Shown: one piece after another, positions 35,848-46,509 of the stretch | Layout: each line of letters starts with the position of its first letter | How positions within the stretch are numbered: the first letter of the stretch is position 1 | Assembly (NCBI GenBank): GCA_015956445.1 | Contig: WIUZ02000001.1 | Coordinates: 620,001 to 684,000 of the forward strand | Source of the DNA: Thelephora terrestris | Lineage: Eukaryota > Basidiomycota > Agaricomycetes > Thelephorales > Thelephoraceae | Reading direction: 5' to 3' | DNA length: 64,000 bases | Position numbers and translations under genes: made by a program | The notes under the pieces: generated by a model | Databases searched by the model: none | Seen by the model: the letters and a program-made list of their open reading frames with translations, nothing else | Told to the model about the DNA's origin: nothing

Positions 35848-37570
35848 TCAATCATCGTGAGCGGGAGAGGGAGGGTCAGAAGGAGGAAGTGGTACGTGTT
35901 CGTCTGACTCCTCTGAGGCACCATTGCGCGTGGCCTCTTCCTTCAAAACACGTGTGGAGAAGGTGGCGAGCGAGATAAAGATGGAGTTCCACTGCTTTTC
36001 ACCGAGGTCTTTGACAATGTGACCCATGAACGTCACAGTGGATGGATCCCAATCATCAGCATTGAATTGCTGGCCAGAAAGAATGAAATCCCCGGTCTCG
36101 TGCATAAGGTATGCACGTTTAACCTATCAGAGTGAAAGTCATCAGAATGGTGATGTCAGTAAGGAGAGGTAGGACGTACAGCGGTGGTCGCGAGAGCAAG
36201 GACACCGATCGGCCGGCTTCCAACTCCTGGGTCTTCGAGCGGGGATGATTCCATAATCCCAGAGGAGGAGTAGTAAACACGCAAGGTTTCCAGGATAGGA
36301 TCCGACTGGAAAACACCACGCCTCGTCTGTGAAATCTTCAGAAGGGAATGGGGCGTAACGAAGGAGGTGACATACAGTTTTGTACCCTCCAATCTCAGGG
36401 TGGTTCTTGATATTACCTTCGGAGTACTCCCGCCATATGATTGGATGGTCATGCTTCGATTTGAAGAGGTCAGCAATGTATTTGGCCCTAGCCTCAATGG
36501 TATCGAGCTTCTTCTTGCGGAATACAGTGACAAGGTGTCGCTGAACGGCGGTGATAGCGGCAGAAGCAAGGTGGTTTCGGAGGACCCCGAGTGCTGAGAT
36601 GGTCTAGCATGCAAGTTAGCATTGTAAAAGATTCTTGGGCGTAGATCACTCACCGGGTGGAAAGCGGCGTCATTGTGCCTAATCTGTGCAGGGAACGCGG
36701 GGTAGGCGAGATCGTACAGTATCTGGAGAGCGTCTACATCTGGATTAACCCAGGGCGACTTCGAGTTAGCCACCTGTCTGATGACGAAGCGGATGAAGGT
36801 GTTGCGAAAGTCCTGAAAATGCCCAGGGAGGTCTTTGATTCCAGGGTATACTCTCGGTCCCTTCCCGTTGTTCTTCGGGAGAGCGAAGGTTGGGAGCAGA
36901 TTCTCCTCGAACTACACCATAGATGATTAGTTGGTGGTCAGGGTTAGTTCCGAAACAACTTACGTTGAATGAATTTCGAGACAGCACAGAGGCCGGTGAA
37001 GTTGAGGTTGCTGCAGAGAGCGGCGACATGGACTGAAGTGGAGTAGTGCCATGGGGCGACTGCATTCGTAACCTCCAGTCATCGAAAAGGCCGGTGGCAC
37101 GGGGATGAACCACCGACGAGGACTCGAATGGGTTGATTGCGCGTGATCGCTTCAACCTGATGGTAAACAGTCAGAACAAACATGAGACGTGAGCGATTGT
37201 ACAACGTACTTAGCCGTTGAGCCTATCGATCCCTTGGCCTTGCGTTTGGTACCCACAATGACAGCCTCTTCGGTATCGGTTGCAGGCTCAGTATCGCCAC
37301 CGGCTTCCAGTGACTCCTGGTCAGAACGGTTCTGGAAGTAAATCGTGGTCAGCGGAGCACGGTACAACCAAATTGGATAAGTACCAGTGCGACGAGCTCC
37401 TTAATGGAGCGAAGTTCCTCCTTCAGAGCTGCAATCTCTTGAGCTTTGGTGGGCTGCTTCGGTCGACGGGGTGTAGACGAAGCGTGAGAGAGACCGGCTG
37501 CCAGAAGTTGTGCCGGTGACATATCAGGAATCCCAGGGCGCGCAGACTTGTTCTTTCCACGAGTGACCAT
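35848..37570 (-). CDS. DUF6532-like protein, passenger of Plavaka 1
   Basis: This is a gene of seven exons or so with GT..AG introns of 50-60 nt that can be joined in frame. It starts MVTRGKNKSARPGIPDMSPAQ at 37,570. The N-terminal part is basic with a short coiled-coil-like stretch (KAQEIAALKEELRSIKELVAL). The middle is low-complexity Ser/Pro. The C-terminal half (VNPDVDALQILYDLAYPAFPAQIRHNDAAFHP, TISALGVLRNHLASAAI, RPIGVLALATTAVKRAYLMHETGD, then TVTFMGHIVKDLGEKQW) has the pattern of the fungal DUF6532 family, whose function is unknown. It is placed head to head with the Plavaka transposase, about 475 bp apart, inside the same terminal repeats. I infer that it is a passenger or accessory gene of the transposon. 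Confidence 0.6.
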
Positions 37571-38045
37571 TGGATGTATGAAAAGAGTGGCTGAGGGTAA
37601 AGGAGTGACAAATAAGATATGAGACTGGGGCAATTGGAACATGCCTGAGCCATCTTTATATCCTCTGAAGGCGACAGAACGTGGTCCGTGTCGGTGATCA
37701 TGGTCGTGTTTCGAAGTGCACGAAGCGAAGGCCAAGGTATGGTCCGAGGGTGAAGGTTGGGCGCAAGAGCAAAGAAATGCTCGAACGTATCGGCTGTCTG
37801 ACAGCCCCACCAGAGGCGAGAGAAGGATCATAGGAAGAGGTGGATGATTGTTGGATGGAAGTTGCACGAGGAAAGCTGCGGACTCCCATGCGGCTTCGAG
37901 TTCGATTGGTACGCGCCAGCCGCCCAATCGAGCAAAGTCTGAATCCTGACCCACCTCTGTCAAGGGGTTATCGATGGCCCGCAGTCCCTCTATAAAACGG
38001 GTCCCCACCCCCCAATGTCGTCTCAGTCAGCAACATCTATATCCT

Positions 38046-41000
38046 ATGGTCTCATTCCAGTGCCCCCAGTGTGACCGAAGGTGTAAAAGCCTCAGCGGAT
38101 TGACACGTCATCAAGACTCTGTTCATCGAAACGACCCTGGGCTGAACATCCCTGTCACCGAGCTCCGAAAAATCTACCACCCGAACCTGACTGGTACGTA
38201 CAAGTCCCTACTGTGGCATCACATTGTACTGATTTCTTCGAAGGCCTGCGCTGTGATCGACACGGACAATTCCTCCCCCCAAACACCCCTCCGGAACCAC
38301 AAACTGCAAAAGCGAACGACGATTGGTCGCCGTTCGCATCGCGCGCTGGTTTCGAACTCGCGGAGTTCCTGTTTACCGAGGCAGAGCTTTCCCAGAAAAA
38401 AATTGACAAGTTACTCGAACTTTGGGTCGCAACACTTCTTCCTCATGGCAGCTCTCCGCCCATCACCACCCATCAACAACTGCACCAGCAAATCGACGCC
38501 GTAGAGCTTGGCAACCTCCGCTGGGAAAACACTTCCCTCGGGTATGATGGCCCCCTCCCGGAAACCACTCGTGTTCCGGAGTGGATGACCGCAAAGTACG
38601 ATGTTTGGTATCGTGACCCACGTGAGGTGGTCAAGAACATGCTATCAAACACAGACTTCAACGGCCACATGGACTACACAGCATACCAAGAATTCAACAG
38701 CGAGAAACGTCAGTACGGCAACATGATGTCTGGCGATTGGTCGTGGCAGGCAGTCGGTACGTATTTTGAGCTTAGCGTCTCATCTGCTTTTACTGACCCT
38801 CGCCTAATAGGATGATATTGCTCAAGACCCGTCAACGCATGGCTCTATGTTTGTGCCAATCATCCTGGGATCCGACAAAACAACGGTCTCTGTCGCTACC
38901 GGCCAGAACGATTTTCACCCGGTCTACTTTTCGATCGGCAACATTCAAAACCATATCCGACGTGCACACAAGAATGGCTTAGTCCTACTTGGGTTCCTCC
39001 CAATTCCCAAAGGTTTGTTGTCCTCACTGTTACTCCTGGCTGGCAACGTCTCAACTGTCTGTAATAGGCGCCAAAAAAGACACTGACACAGAAGAATTCA
39101 GAAACTTCCGCAGGGACTTGACACATAGGTCAATTGCTACGATGCTCCTCCGACTAAAACCCTTCATGACAAACCCCGACATCATTCAATGTCCCGACCG
39201 ATACTTCCGTCGCGTGATCTATGGTCTTGGACCGCATATTTCCGACTACCCTGAACAGGCAGCTCTGGGTTGGATTCTCTATGGCTGGTGTCCAACGTAA
39301 GTACAATGCGCACACTACACATGCCTCACGCTCAATTTGTTTCAAGTTGTTTGGCCCACCCAGATTCTCTCGACACTCCATGCCCCCACCGGTCTGCGGT
39401 CCACACCGATGTTCTGCTCGGTTTGCACGATGACGAGACCTTGCGAAGGTTGTATGGCATTGTGCCAGGTGCTATGGTATGTTTGTCTGCATTCTCTGTC
39501 GCGCAAAATTAACGTAGAATCCTTGTTAGCCATACACAGGATATTTTCCGAGGGCCGATATATATGAAAACATCACACCTGACCTATTGCATCAACTGAT
39601 CAAGGGGGTCTACAAAGATCACCTCGTTGAATGGGTGGGCAAATTACTTGAGCACGTTCATGGCATTGCGGGTGGTGCACGGGCAATTGATGAAATCGAT
39701 CGCCGGTGAGTGGTTCATGATCTATCACACCATTCCCTCTATCTCATCACACGAAACAGGATTGCACTTGCACCTCCATACCCTGGGCTCCGAAGGTTCA
39801 AGCAAGGCAGAGGTTTCAGTCAATGGACCGGGGATGATTCAAAGGCGCTCATGAAGGTATGCGGTGAATTTATCTTTTTGTCCAACCTCTACTAATGTGT
39901 CCTGTCAAAGGTCTATCTGAATGCAATCCAGGCCTTTGTACCACCCGAGGTCGTCAAGACAGTTTCTGCATTTCTCGAGTTTTGCTACATTGCTCGCCGA
40001 AATATCATCACCGAAGATTCACTCGAACAACTCAACATCGCATTGCACAACTTCCACCAGTCACGTCAAATATTCTCAGGGACAGTTCGAGGAGAGGGCC
40101 TATCTGGATTTTCACTTCCCCGGCAGCACGCTATGGTCCACTACTATGATCACATAAAGAATTTCGGCTCTCCTAACGGCCTCTGTTCTTCGATCACGGA
40201 GTCGAAGCACATCGCTGCAGTGAAACGCCCATGGCGCCGGTCGAACAAGCACGCACCCCTCCAACAAATGCTCAGGACAAATGAACGCCTTGACAAGATT
40301 GCTGCTGCGCGAGTCGACTTTACGGCACGTGGCATGTTGGCGGATTCGTGCCTTGTCCAGGTTATCAGGGATATCCTCGGCAGTAGTGAAGACTCTATGG
40401 ATGAAGATAGCAGCGACTCTGAAACGGACAGCGACAGTTACGAGGAGGATGGCCTGGATGGAGAAAACCCCCCTAGCAACAGCAACAACACTGACCACGA
40501 CACTGATGGTAGCCGTGACAGCGACAACAACGACAACGACAACGACCACAGCGATGACCACCACGACAATGATGACGATGACCACGGGCCCGTTGAATCA
40601 GGACCTCTCATGAATGAGGTGCGCTTCGTGGGTAGGAAAGGTAAGGACCCCTCACCACCATCAATTCACAAACTCAGATATAACCCACAGCGGCCAGGAA
40701 AGATTATCCTCCATCGCTCCGTGCCATCGGTCTCAAGATCGGTCAACACAATCTCCTCGATCTCACTCGCCGGTTCCTCCACTATCAACTCAACCCTACA
40801 TCCACCATTGAACCCAACCACCTGACTCTTGCTGAATGCCCGATGATCCAGGAGTCAAGGGTATCCATCTACCACTCTGCTGCGGCAATGTTTCGTGCGC
40901 CGAGCAATCCATCGGGTCCCGGAGGGATGTATCGAGAGGTTATCCGCTCAACTCCTTTTTGGCCAAGAGGCGACATCCCTGGACCACGCAGAGATTGTGT

Positions 41001-41373
41001 ATTTGTTGACATGGGAGACTCAGGGAGTGTGGGAATGAAGGGGCTTCTTGTTGCGCGTGTCTACCTCTTTTTCAGGTTCTCCCATAGCGGCGTCGACTAC
41101 CCTTGTGCCCTTGTGCATTGGTTCACGACGAGCGATGAACCTGACCCTGACACTAACCTATGGATTGTCCAGCCAGAGACCATTCGCCACGGAGTGCGCC
41201 ACATGGGCGTCATCCACATTGACTCTATTGTTCGCGGTGCACACCTACTTCCAAGGTTTCCGTCGGACGCACCCGTCTACCGTGAAATCAATTACACAAA
41301 TGTCCTGGATCTATTTTCCTCGTTCTACGTCAACAAGTACATCGATCACCACGCGTTCGAAATCGCTTTTTGA
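38046..41373 (+). CDS. Plavaka transposase 1, apparently intact
   Basis: This is a multi-exon gene starting MVSFQCPQCDRRCKSLSGLTRHQDSVH, a C2H2 zinc finger as is usual for Plavaka transposases. It contains family landmarks in order: EWMTAKYDVWYRDPREVVKNML, NMMSGDWSWQAV, MFVPIILGSDKTTVSVATG, HPVYFSIGNIQNHIRRAHKNGLVLLGFLPIPK, NITPDLLHQLIKGVYKDHLVEWV, SSITESKHIAAVKRPWRRS and a C-terminal ALVHW..IHIDSIVRGAHL..NKYIDHHAFEIAF. An acidic stretch (Asp/Asn/His, about 40,390-40,590) precedes the C-terminal domain. All exons found can be joined in frame, giving roughly 950 residues. It acts on the transposon ends in the nucleus. I see no inactivating change. Confidence 0.8.
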
Positions 41374-41571
41374 CATACTTCTATCACATGTCGGAAATAG
41401 CTTCTTGATGTACTTCTATCACACGTTTGAAATAGCCTTGTTTTGAAATCACATTACTCGTGTCATGAATATAAGTTGAAGAAAACCCGGGCCCATCGGT
41501 TACAAATAAAGCACAGGTAAGTCGAGAAAAGTGAATAAGTTGAAATAATCTATTTGCCATCTTGCTGATGT

Positions 41572-43774
41572 AAGACAAAGAAGGGAGGTGCAGTTCTCCT
41601 CGGTCAAATCCCCGAGGTACGTGCAACCATTTTTAGCATGACGATAAGCTAACCATTATTTCTAGGTCCTTGGACAATCAACAGACTCTGACGCAGCTCT
41701 CGCTGACCATCGCGCTAGGGTCTTCCACGCAACATTACTGAAGATCCTTGAGTCAGTGATACATGCCGCCGGGGAAGGTGGATTCACGTTCGACGATGGT
41801 CTACATCGTCGGCTTGCCCAACTGATTATTGCGATACTTTCGGGTGACTATGAGGAATAGTAAGCTCTTTGCAACATGCCATATCTTGTTCCTTAAACAT
41901 CTGTTCAGTACAAGGTTCGCTTTGATCCTCGGAGCACAGTCAGAGTTCAAGTGCCCGATATGTCTCGTACCAGCTAATGCGCTCTCGGACTTATGTGGGG
42001 ATTCATATCCAAAACGCTCACGAAACTCAGCCCTTGCACTGATTGCGAACGCTAATGAGCAGACGTCTGCAAGTGCGGCAAAGAGAGCACTTGGCGCTCA
42101 GTCAATTCGACGGATTTCGGTGGGCGGTTTGATCCTCCCAAAATTCACGATGCTAATATCCGTACATAGAATACATTCCTTGATTACTTCAGCCTTTACA
42201 TGCCTCTGTATGACATGTTTTGTGCCGACCCCCTACATCAGATTGAACAAGGAGTGTGGGGAAAGCATTTCTGGCTTTGGTTCAAGACCTACTACCTTAT
42301 GAAGGGTGAGCTGGATGAAGTTGACAACAGGTCAGCCAGTCTTCACTCGCCAAACATGGATTCATAAATATCATTGTATAGCTTTGTGGCCGTACCGCCC
42401 ATCTCAAGGCTGCATCATTTTCCGAACGGCGTCTGTAGACTCAAGTATATTACGGCTCGGGAGCAGGGCGTCATCCTACGTGTATGTTATTCCCAACGTC
42501 AGCGCTTGATCATCCGGGTTTATCAATCACGAGACCAGTATCTCTCGCCACTTGCACATAGGGTTTGCCAATCAGAGCGAAATCAGGACACACTCATTAT
42601 TCCAGCCATCCGACATCTCGCCTGTCTCCTCCTCCTTTCTCGATTTCATGCCCATACCACCTCGACGTTGTCTCTCTTGCAGGGACATGTCAGCAAGTTC
42701 GGGCAACTCACAAAGGTAATAAGGTCTAACAATAATGACATGTAGCCTTTCTCACGTCTCAAGGTTATCCGTGACTCTCCTGAGCTTTTCGATCACCATG
42801 AGGAGCTCTCGTTCTCGTGGCCGAAAATGCACTCGATCACGCACCTCATTGATTGCATTCGGGCAAAGGGTGTTGTGATGAACTATTCATCAGACTCTGG
42901 TGAGGCGTTGCATCCTCAAAGTCACAAGGACTGGGGCCGAACAAACCAGCAATTATCTGCTGCGGACCAGGCAGGTAGACACGTTCTACCCCTCAACGCT
43001 TCTGACACCCTTTTAGATGCTTCGAATGGCCTTCGAACGAGAGATGATAATGAACATCCGTTATCGGGTCAATGCCTTTGATGAACAATGCTTATTCAAT
43101 GGAAACTTGGACGAGGATACCGACGCCATTGCCCACCGCTCGCACGTTCAACTCGGGTCACTTGACGGCGTCATACACCTTTCTTCATATGCTAAAAAAC
43201 TTGGCAAAGACATTTGTCTGCAGGATTTCCAGAAAATCCTCACAATGTTCCTATACCTCAACCGCATTCTCAATGACAAAGCCAGTGAGATCTCTGGCTC
43301 CAGGGTATGTGCGGTATATATTCAACGATTTGCACGCTCATGTTCACACAGGTGGTCCCCTGTCACGTGTTGCGGGTTACGTATGACTGCCAGGAGACAG
43401 CAACAAAGAAGACAGACCTCCTACACGTCGCAACCTCTTGGCGTGGATCAGGGGCACGTTACGACCACGCTATTCTACAAGGCTCTGGGCGATCGGGACT
43501 GAACTTCTGTCAAGTTTGTGCCGTGTTCATGATATTGGTCGAACGCGAGTGGTACCGCTTGGCGGTCGTCCGGATCTACAAACAAAACCGACGGAACAAG
43601 GTGACAGAGCACATTGAGCTCACAGCTCCAAAAGACGGGTGTTTTGATGTGTGTTTTGTCGATAGCATTGTTCGCGTTGCACACATCCTCGCACCAACTT
43701 GCCACAGCCCATATTCAGTAGTTCAAGACCTATACGACGGTGATACATATTTACGACTCCATAACATCCAATAG
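41572..43774 (+). pseudogene. Plavaka-type transposase 2, C-terminal fragment
   Basis: This fragment belongs to a different branch of the same transposase group. Pieces in order are HRARVFHATLLKILESVIHAAGEGGFTFDDGL, TRFALILGAQSEFKCPICLVP, YDMFCADPLHQIEQGVWGKHFWLWF, ISRLHHFPNGVCRLKYITAREQGVIL, then EALHPQSHKDWGRTN and a C-terminal FVDSIVRVAHILAPTCH. The N-terminal half, including any zinc finger, is missing because the right end of Plavaka 1 lies directly before it. Some exon joins are unclear. It is probably a dead remnant. Confidence 0.6.
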
Positions 43775-43796
43775 CAACCGTGTTTAAAATGTATTC

Positions 43797-45290
43797 CTAC
43801 CCCTCTGAGCCGTTAGCAGATTGGGACGGAGATGTCACCACGTCTGCACGTCCCTTCCCCTTTGTCCGGTGAGCCTTCTTCTCCTCGACATCAGCATAAA
43901 ATTTGTTCATATACTCCTTTTGTGACTGCTCGTTTGGGTCACCCATCTCCTCTTCGTCCTGGCCGAACACGTTGGCATCCATAAATTCCTTCCAAGAATT
44001 GTAGATATCGGGGAGATCAATGTGCAGTCTTTCGAGTTGCAACATTTGGTCCCGATAGAACTTCTTATAACCTTCCTTAGCGCCCTTGTCGTGGAACACA
44101 CTGCCGTCAATGAGGAGGAACCACAGCTGCACTATGGATCAGCTGTGCGCAATAAATGTTGCATTTTTCACTGACCACTGTAGCGATGAAAGCAGCAAGT
44201 GTCTTCCTAACAGTTCTGACATTGAAGAGCACAGCACGGATGCTTCGCGATTTTTGCCGATCGGGACCATCGAGTGCTGCCGGACCGAACAAAATGACAC
44301 GAAGGGCCTGCCAAATGGTTCAAAGTCACCGTGTTCAATAAGCAAGGAACTTTCCTTAACCATGCAATCGCTCCTCATGAATTCTTCAATCGATCCAACA
44401 TTGCCGTGTCCGTAGAGGAATTTGTAGTTCAGGCGGAGTGCGGCAACTTGCGCGCTCTGGTCACGTTCGTCGATTGTAACGATATCGGTGATGGAAAAGA
44501 TGCGGATCGCGTGTGCGTGAAGTGTCGAGACTACCTCATTGCGAAAGCGCCTGAGTCCTAGCCGAAACTTGGAAGTGTGAGAGAAGTCGACTCGAGATAA
44601 ATGAGAACCATACCGGAGAGCAAAACAACGGACTCCGCCACTCCTCTTCCGGGAGGCGAAAGCGTGCAAAGGTAAGCTGGAGCATCAGAAGCGGACTAAC
44701 ATTTGTGTCTCGCTGTGTCTCCATGGGGAGGAGTTCATAAGTCTCCAGCTCCTTCAGCTCAAAATCCTCAACCCATGCTGCATAGTGATGTGCAAACCAC
44801 TTGCCCAACCAGATGGCACGCTCTTCGCACTCCATCTCCTTGATGGCATCCGGGTCAGAACATTCCTGGTCTTCAAGGTGCAGCTCATGACCCCCCGCAT
44901 AGCGCGGATCAGTCAGTTGCCCACTTTCAGGGTCATATTCGGCCTCCGGTGGCTCTCCCAGGACCTCGGGATGAGGGAAAGGTAGGAGCTTCCTGCCGTG
45001 GCGGGAGGGAACGGGCCTGCGGGTCTGCTGGGGTTGTACAGCCGAAGCGGCGGGCGTCGTTTGGGTGTGGGAATTGGGGTGGAGGGAGGGTTTTGTCTGG
45101 CTGAGGGTGTTGGGAGGGCTCTGGTTTTGAAGAGAACGACACGCACCGGTTGTGGCACTTTTTTTCGCTTGATCCCTGCCGCTGCATCCCGAAGACCATC
45201 CCGGAGAAGCTGCGATCGGGTTTGTAAGTAAAAACCCGCGCCGAGTCTGATTTTACGTACTCGTTGCTTTGCCAGCTTTTTCCAGTTAGG
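43797..45290 (-). CDS. Unrecognised protein, convergent with Plavaka fragment 2
   Basis: This is a minus-strand multi-exon gene model beginning MPNWKKLAKQRV at 45,290. A Pro/Gln-rich N-terminal part is followed by EAEYDPESGQLTDPRYAGGHELHLEDQE, then EERAIWLGKWFAHHYAAWVEDFELKELETYELLP, a central part with IRIFSITDIVTIDERDQSAQVAALRLNYKFLYGHG, and a C-terminal FYRDQMLQLERLHIDLPDIYNSWKEFMD. The end is low-complexity and basic. I recognise no domain. It ends 20 bp from the stop of the transposase fragment, tail to tail. Together with its location among transposons this suggests a passenger gene of the element that transposase 2 came from. Confidence 0.5.
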
Positions 45291-46132
45291 CATTTGGCAT
45301 TGCTTCGATGAGACAGCGAGTGGGAGAGGGTTACTTGCCGAAGACTTGAGACAAGGACTCGAGATGTCCAGGTATTTTGTTGTCCATTATTTGTACACGG
45401 GGTTTATAAGTCTCCTCCTCGAGATCGGAGGGCAGGACCCTTCTTTCGTCTCATCCGCCACCATCTCCGGTGAGTCGGTTCTGCCAGCCAATGATAAATC
45501 GCCCTAAACCCCCGGTTTCAGCCGATGTGGAGTGGAGTGCAACGGTGGGTCTTTACCGTTCATTAGATCATCTCATTCGGCTGACTACCTACGTCACAGG
45601 GGTTTGGACCGGTGGATCGGTTCGTGTCTGTTTGCATTCAAACAGTTCGGCACGTCGCGCTAACTTCTCTTCCTGTCTAGGCGAAACTACACGGCCGGTC
45701 ATATTCTATTTTACCTTTGCATGTAGTCTGTATGTTTGGGCCCGAAACCCCGCGGGAGGAAAGTGCTGAGCGCGGGACGAGGACTATTGTGTGAATTTAA
45801 TTATGAGAAATCATTGTGAGCCCCTAGTGGCAAATTAATGGATCGATTTCTTGAGCTGCTCGTGACGGACCAGAAGGCCCGGGAAACCCCCGTTTTTTTT
45901 TTCCTTTTTGGCTCCTCGGCTTAGAGTTATGTGGACGCGCCCCCAAGCGACTTTCAGGGGCTACAAGCGCGTCCAATTTGGATGCACGCGTGCATGAGCA
46001 CACAAGATCGGCCTTCGCTTGTGGCGCTTGTATGCGCATGTATATCGACGCCGGTTTTCCTGATGCTTCCCAATAATTCATCCAGGATCGTGCCTTTTGC
46101 ATTCACGACTTCTATGCGATCGACTGACCCTT
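45291..46132. other. Gap between transposon genes, possible old terminus
   Basis: No gene is recognised. At 46,051-46,065 the sequence CCGGTTTTCCTGATG, followed by CTT, resembles the right end of Plavaka 3 (CGATTTTGCTGATG followed by CTT). Upstream, 45,930-46,040 has repeated GCGCTTGT-type motifs on both strands. This could be the right end of the element that carried transposase 2, but no left partner was found. Confidence 0.35.
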
Positions 46133-46204
46133 CATCAGCAAAATCGCCTCGGCGTCTACTCGGGTACCGTCGGGTACCGTCGGGTGCCAGCTCTGTGAGA
46201 CTGG

Positions 46205-46352
46205 TTTTGAGACGAATGCAGGCGATCGCATACCTTTTGAGACGAATGCAGGCGATCGCGTATTTTTGAGATGGATGCAGGCGATCGCGTACTTTTGAGA
46301 TGAATGCAGGCGGTCGCGTACTTTTGAGACAGATGCAAGCAATTGTGTACTT
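46205..46352 (+). repeat. 29-bp tandem repeats, left subterminal array
   Basis: About five imperfect copies of a 29-bp unit that contains TTTGAGACGAATGCAGG and ends GCGATCGCGTACT. Just outside, at 46,158-46,186, CGGGTACCGT is repeated. Such arrays near transposon ends usually serve as transposase binding sites. Confidence 0.75.
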
Positions 46353-46509
46353 TTAAGAATGCAGTTCAAGAACTCGTAGCGCCTCACATCTCCCGTCTCC
46401 CACGACCACCACCATTCCTTGTGAGCGCGAAAATGTTTTGCAGTTTAATCACACCACCATCTCAAGAAAGCCGGAATCGTGTATTGTTGTGGAGAGTGCA
46501 AAGTCGTGA

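Larger units (their letters stand above)
35472..41570 (+). mobile_element. Plavaka DNA transposon 1
   Basis: The left end CATCAGCAAGACCGCAA and the right end (reverse complement CATCAGCAAGATGGCAA) form a terminal inverted repeat. It resembles the CATCAGCAAAATCG ends of Plavaka transposon 3. Between them lie a minus-strand DUF6532-like gene and a plus-strand Plavaka transposase, divergent from each other. The left flank is copia pol sequence. The right flank is coding sequence of another Plavaka-type transposase. No matching target-site duplication is seen, which suggests that the two ends were brought together by recombination after insertion. Confidence 0.7.

Noticed and set aside
37423-38008. 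Minus-strand frames between the DUF6532-like gene and Plavaka transposase 1
   Set aside because: They extend the first exon upstream into the shared promoter region and show no protein features; the ATG at 37,570 fits the exon chain better.
40112-40585. A Val/Ile-rich minus-strand frame resembling a membrane protein
   Set aside because: It is the antisense of the Asp/Asn-rich stretch (GAC/GAT repeats) of Plavaka transposase 1.
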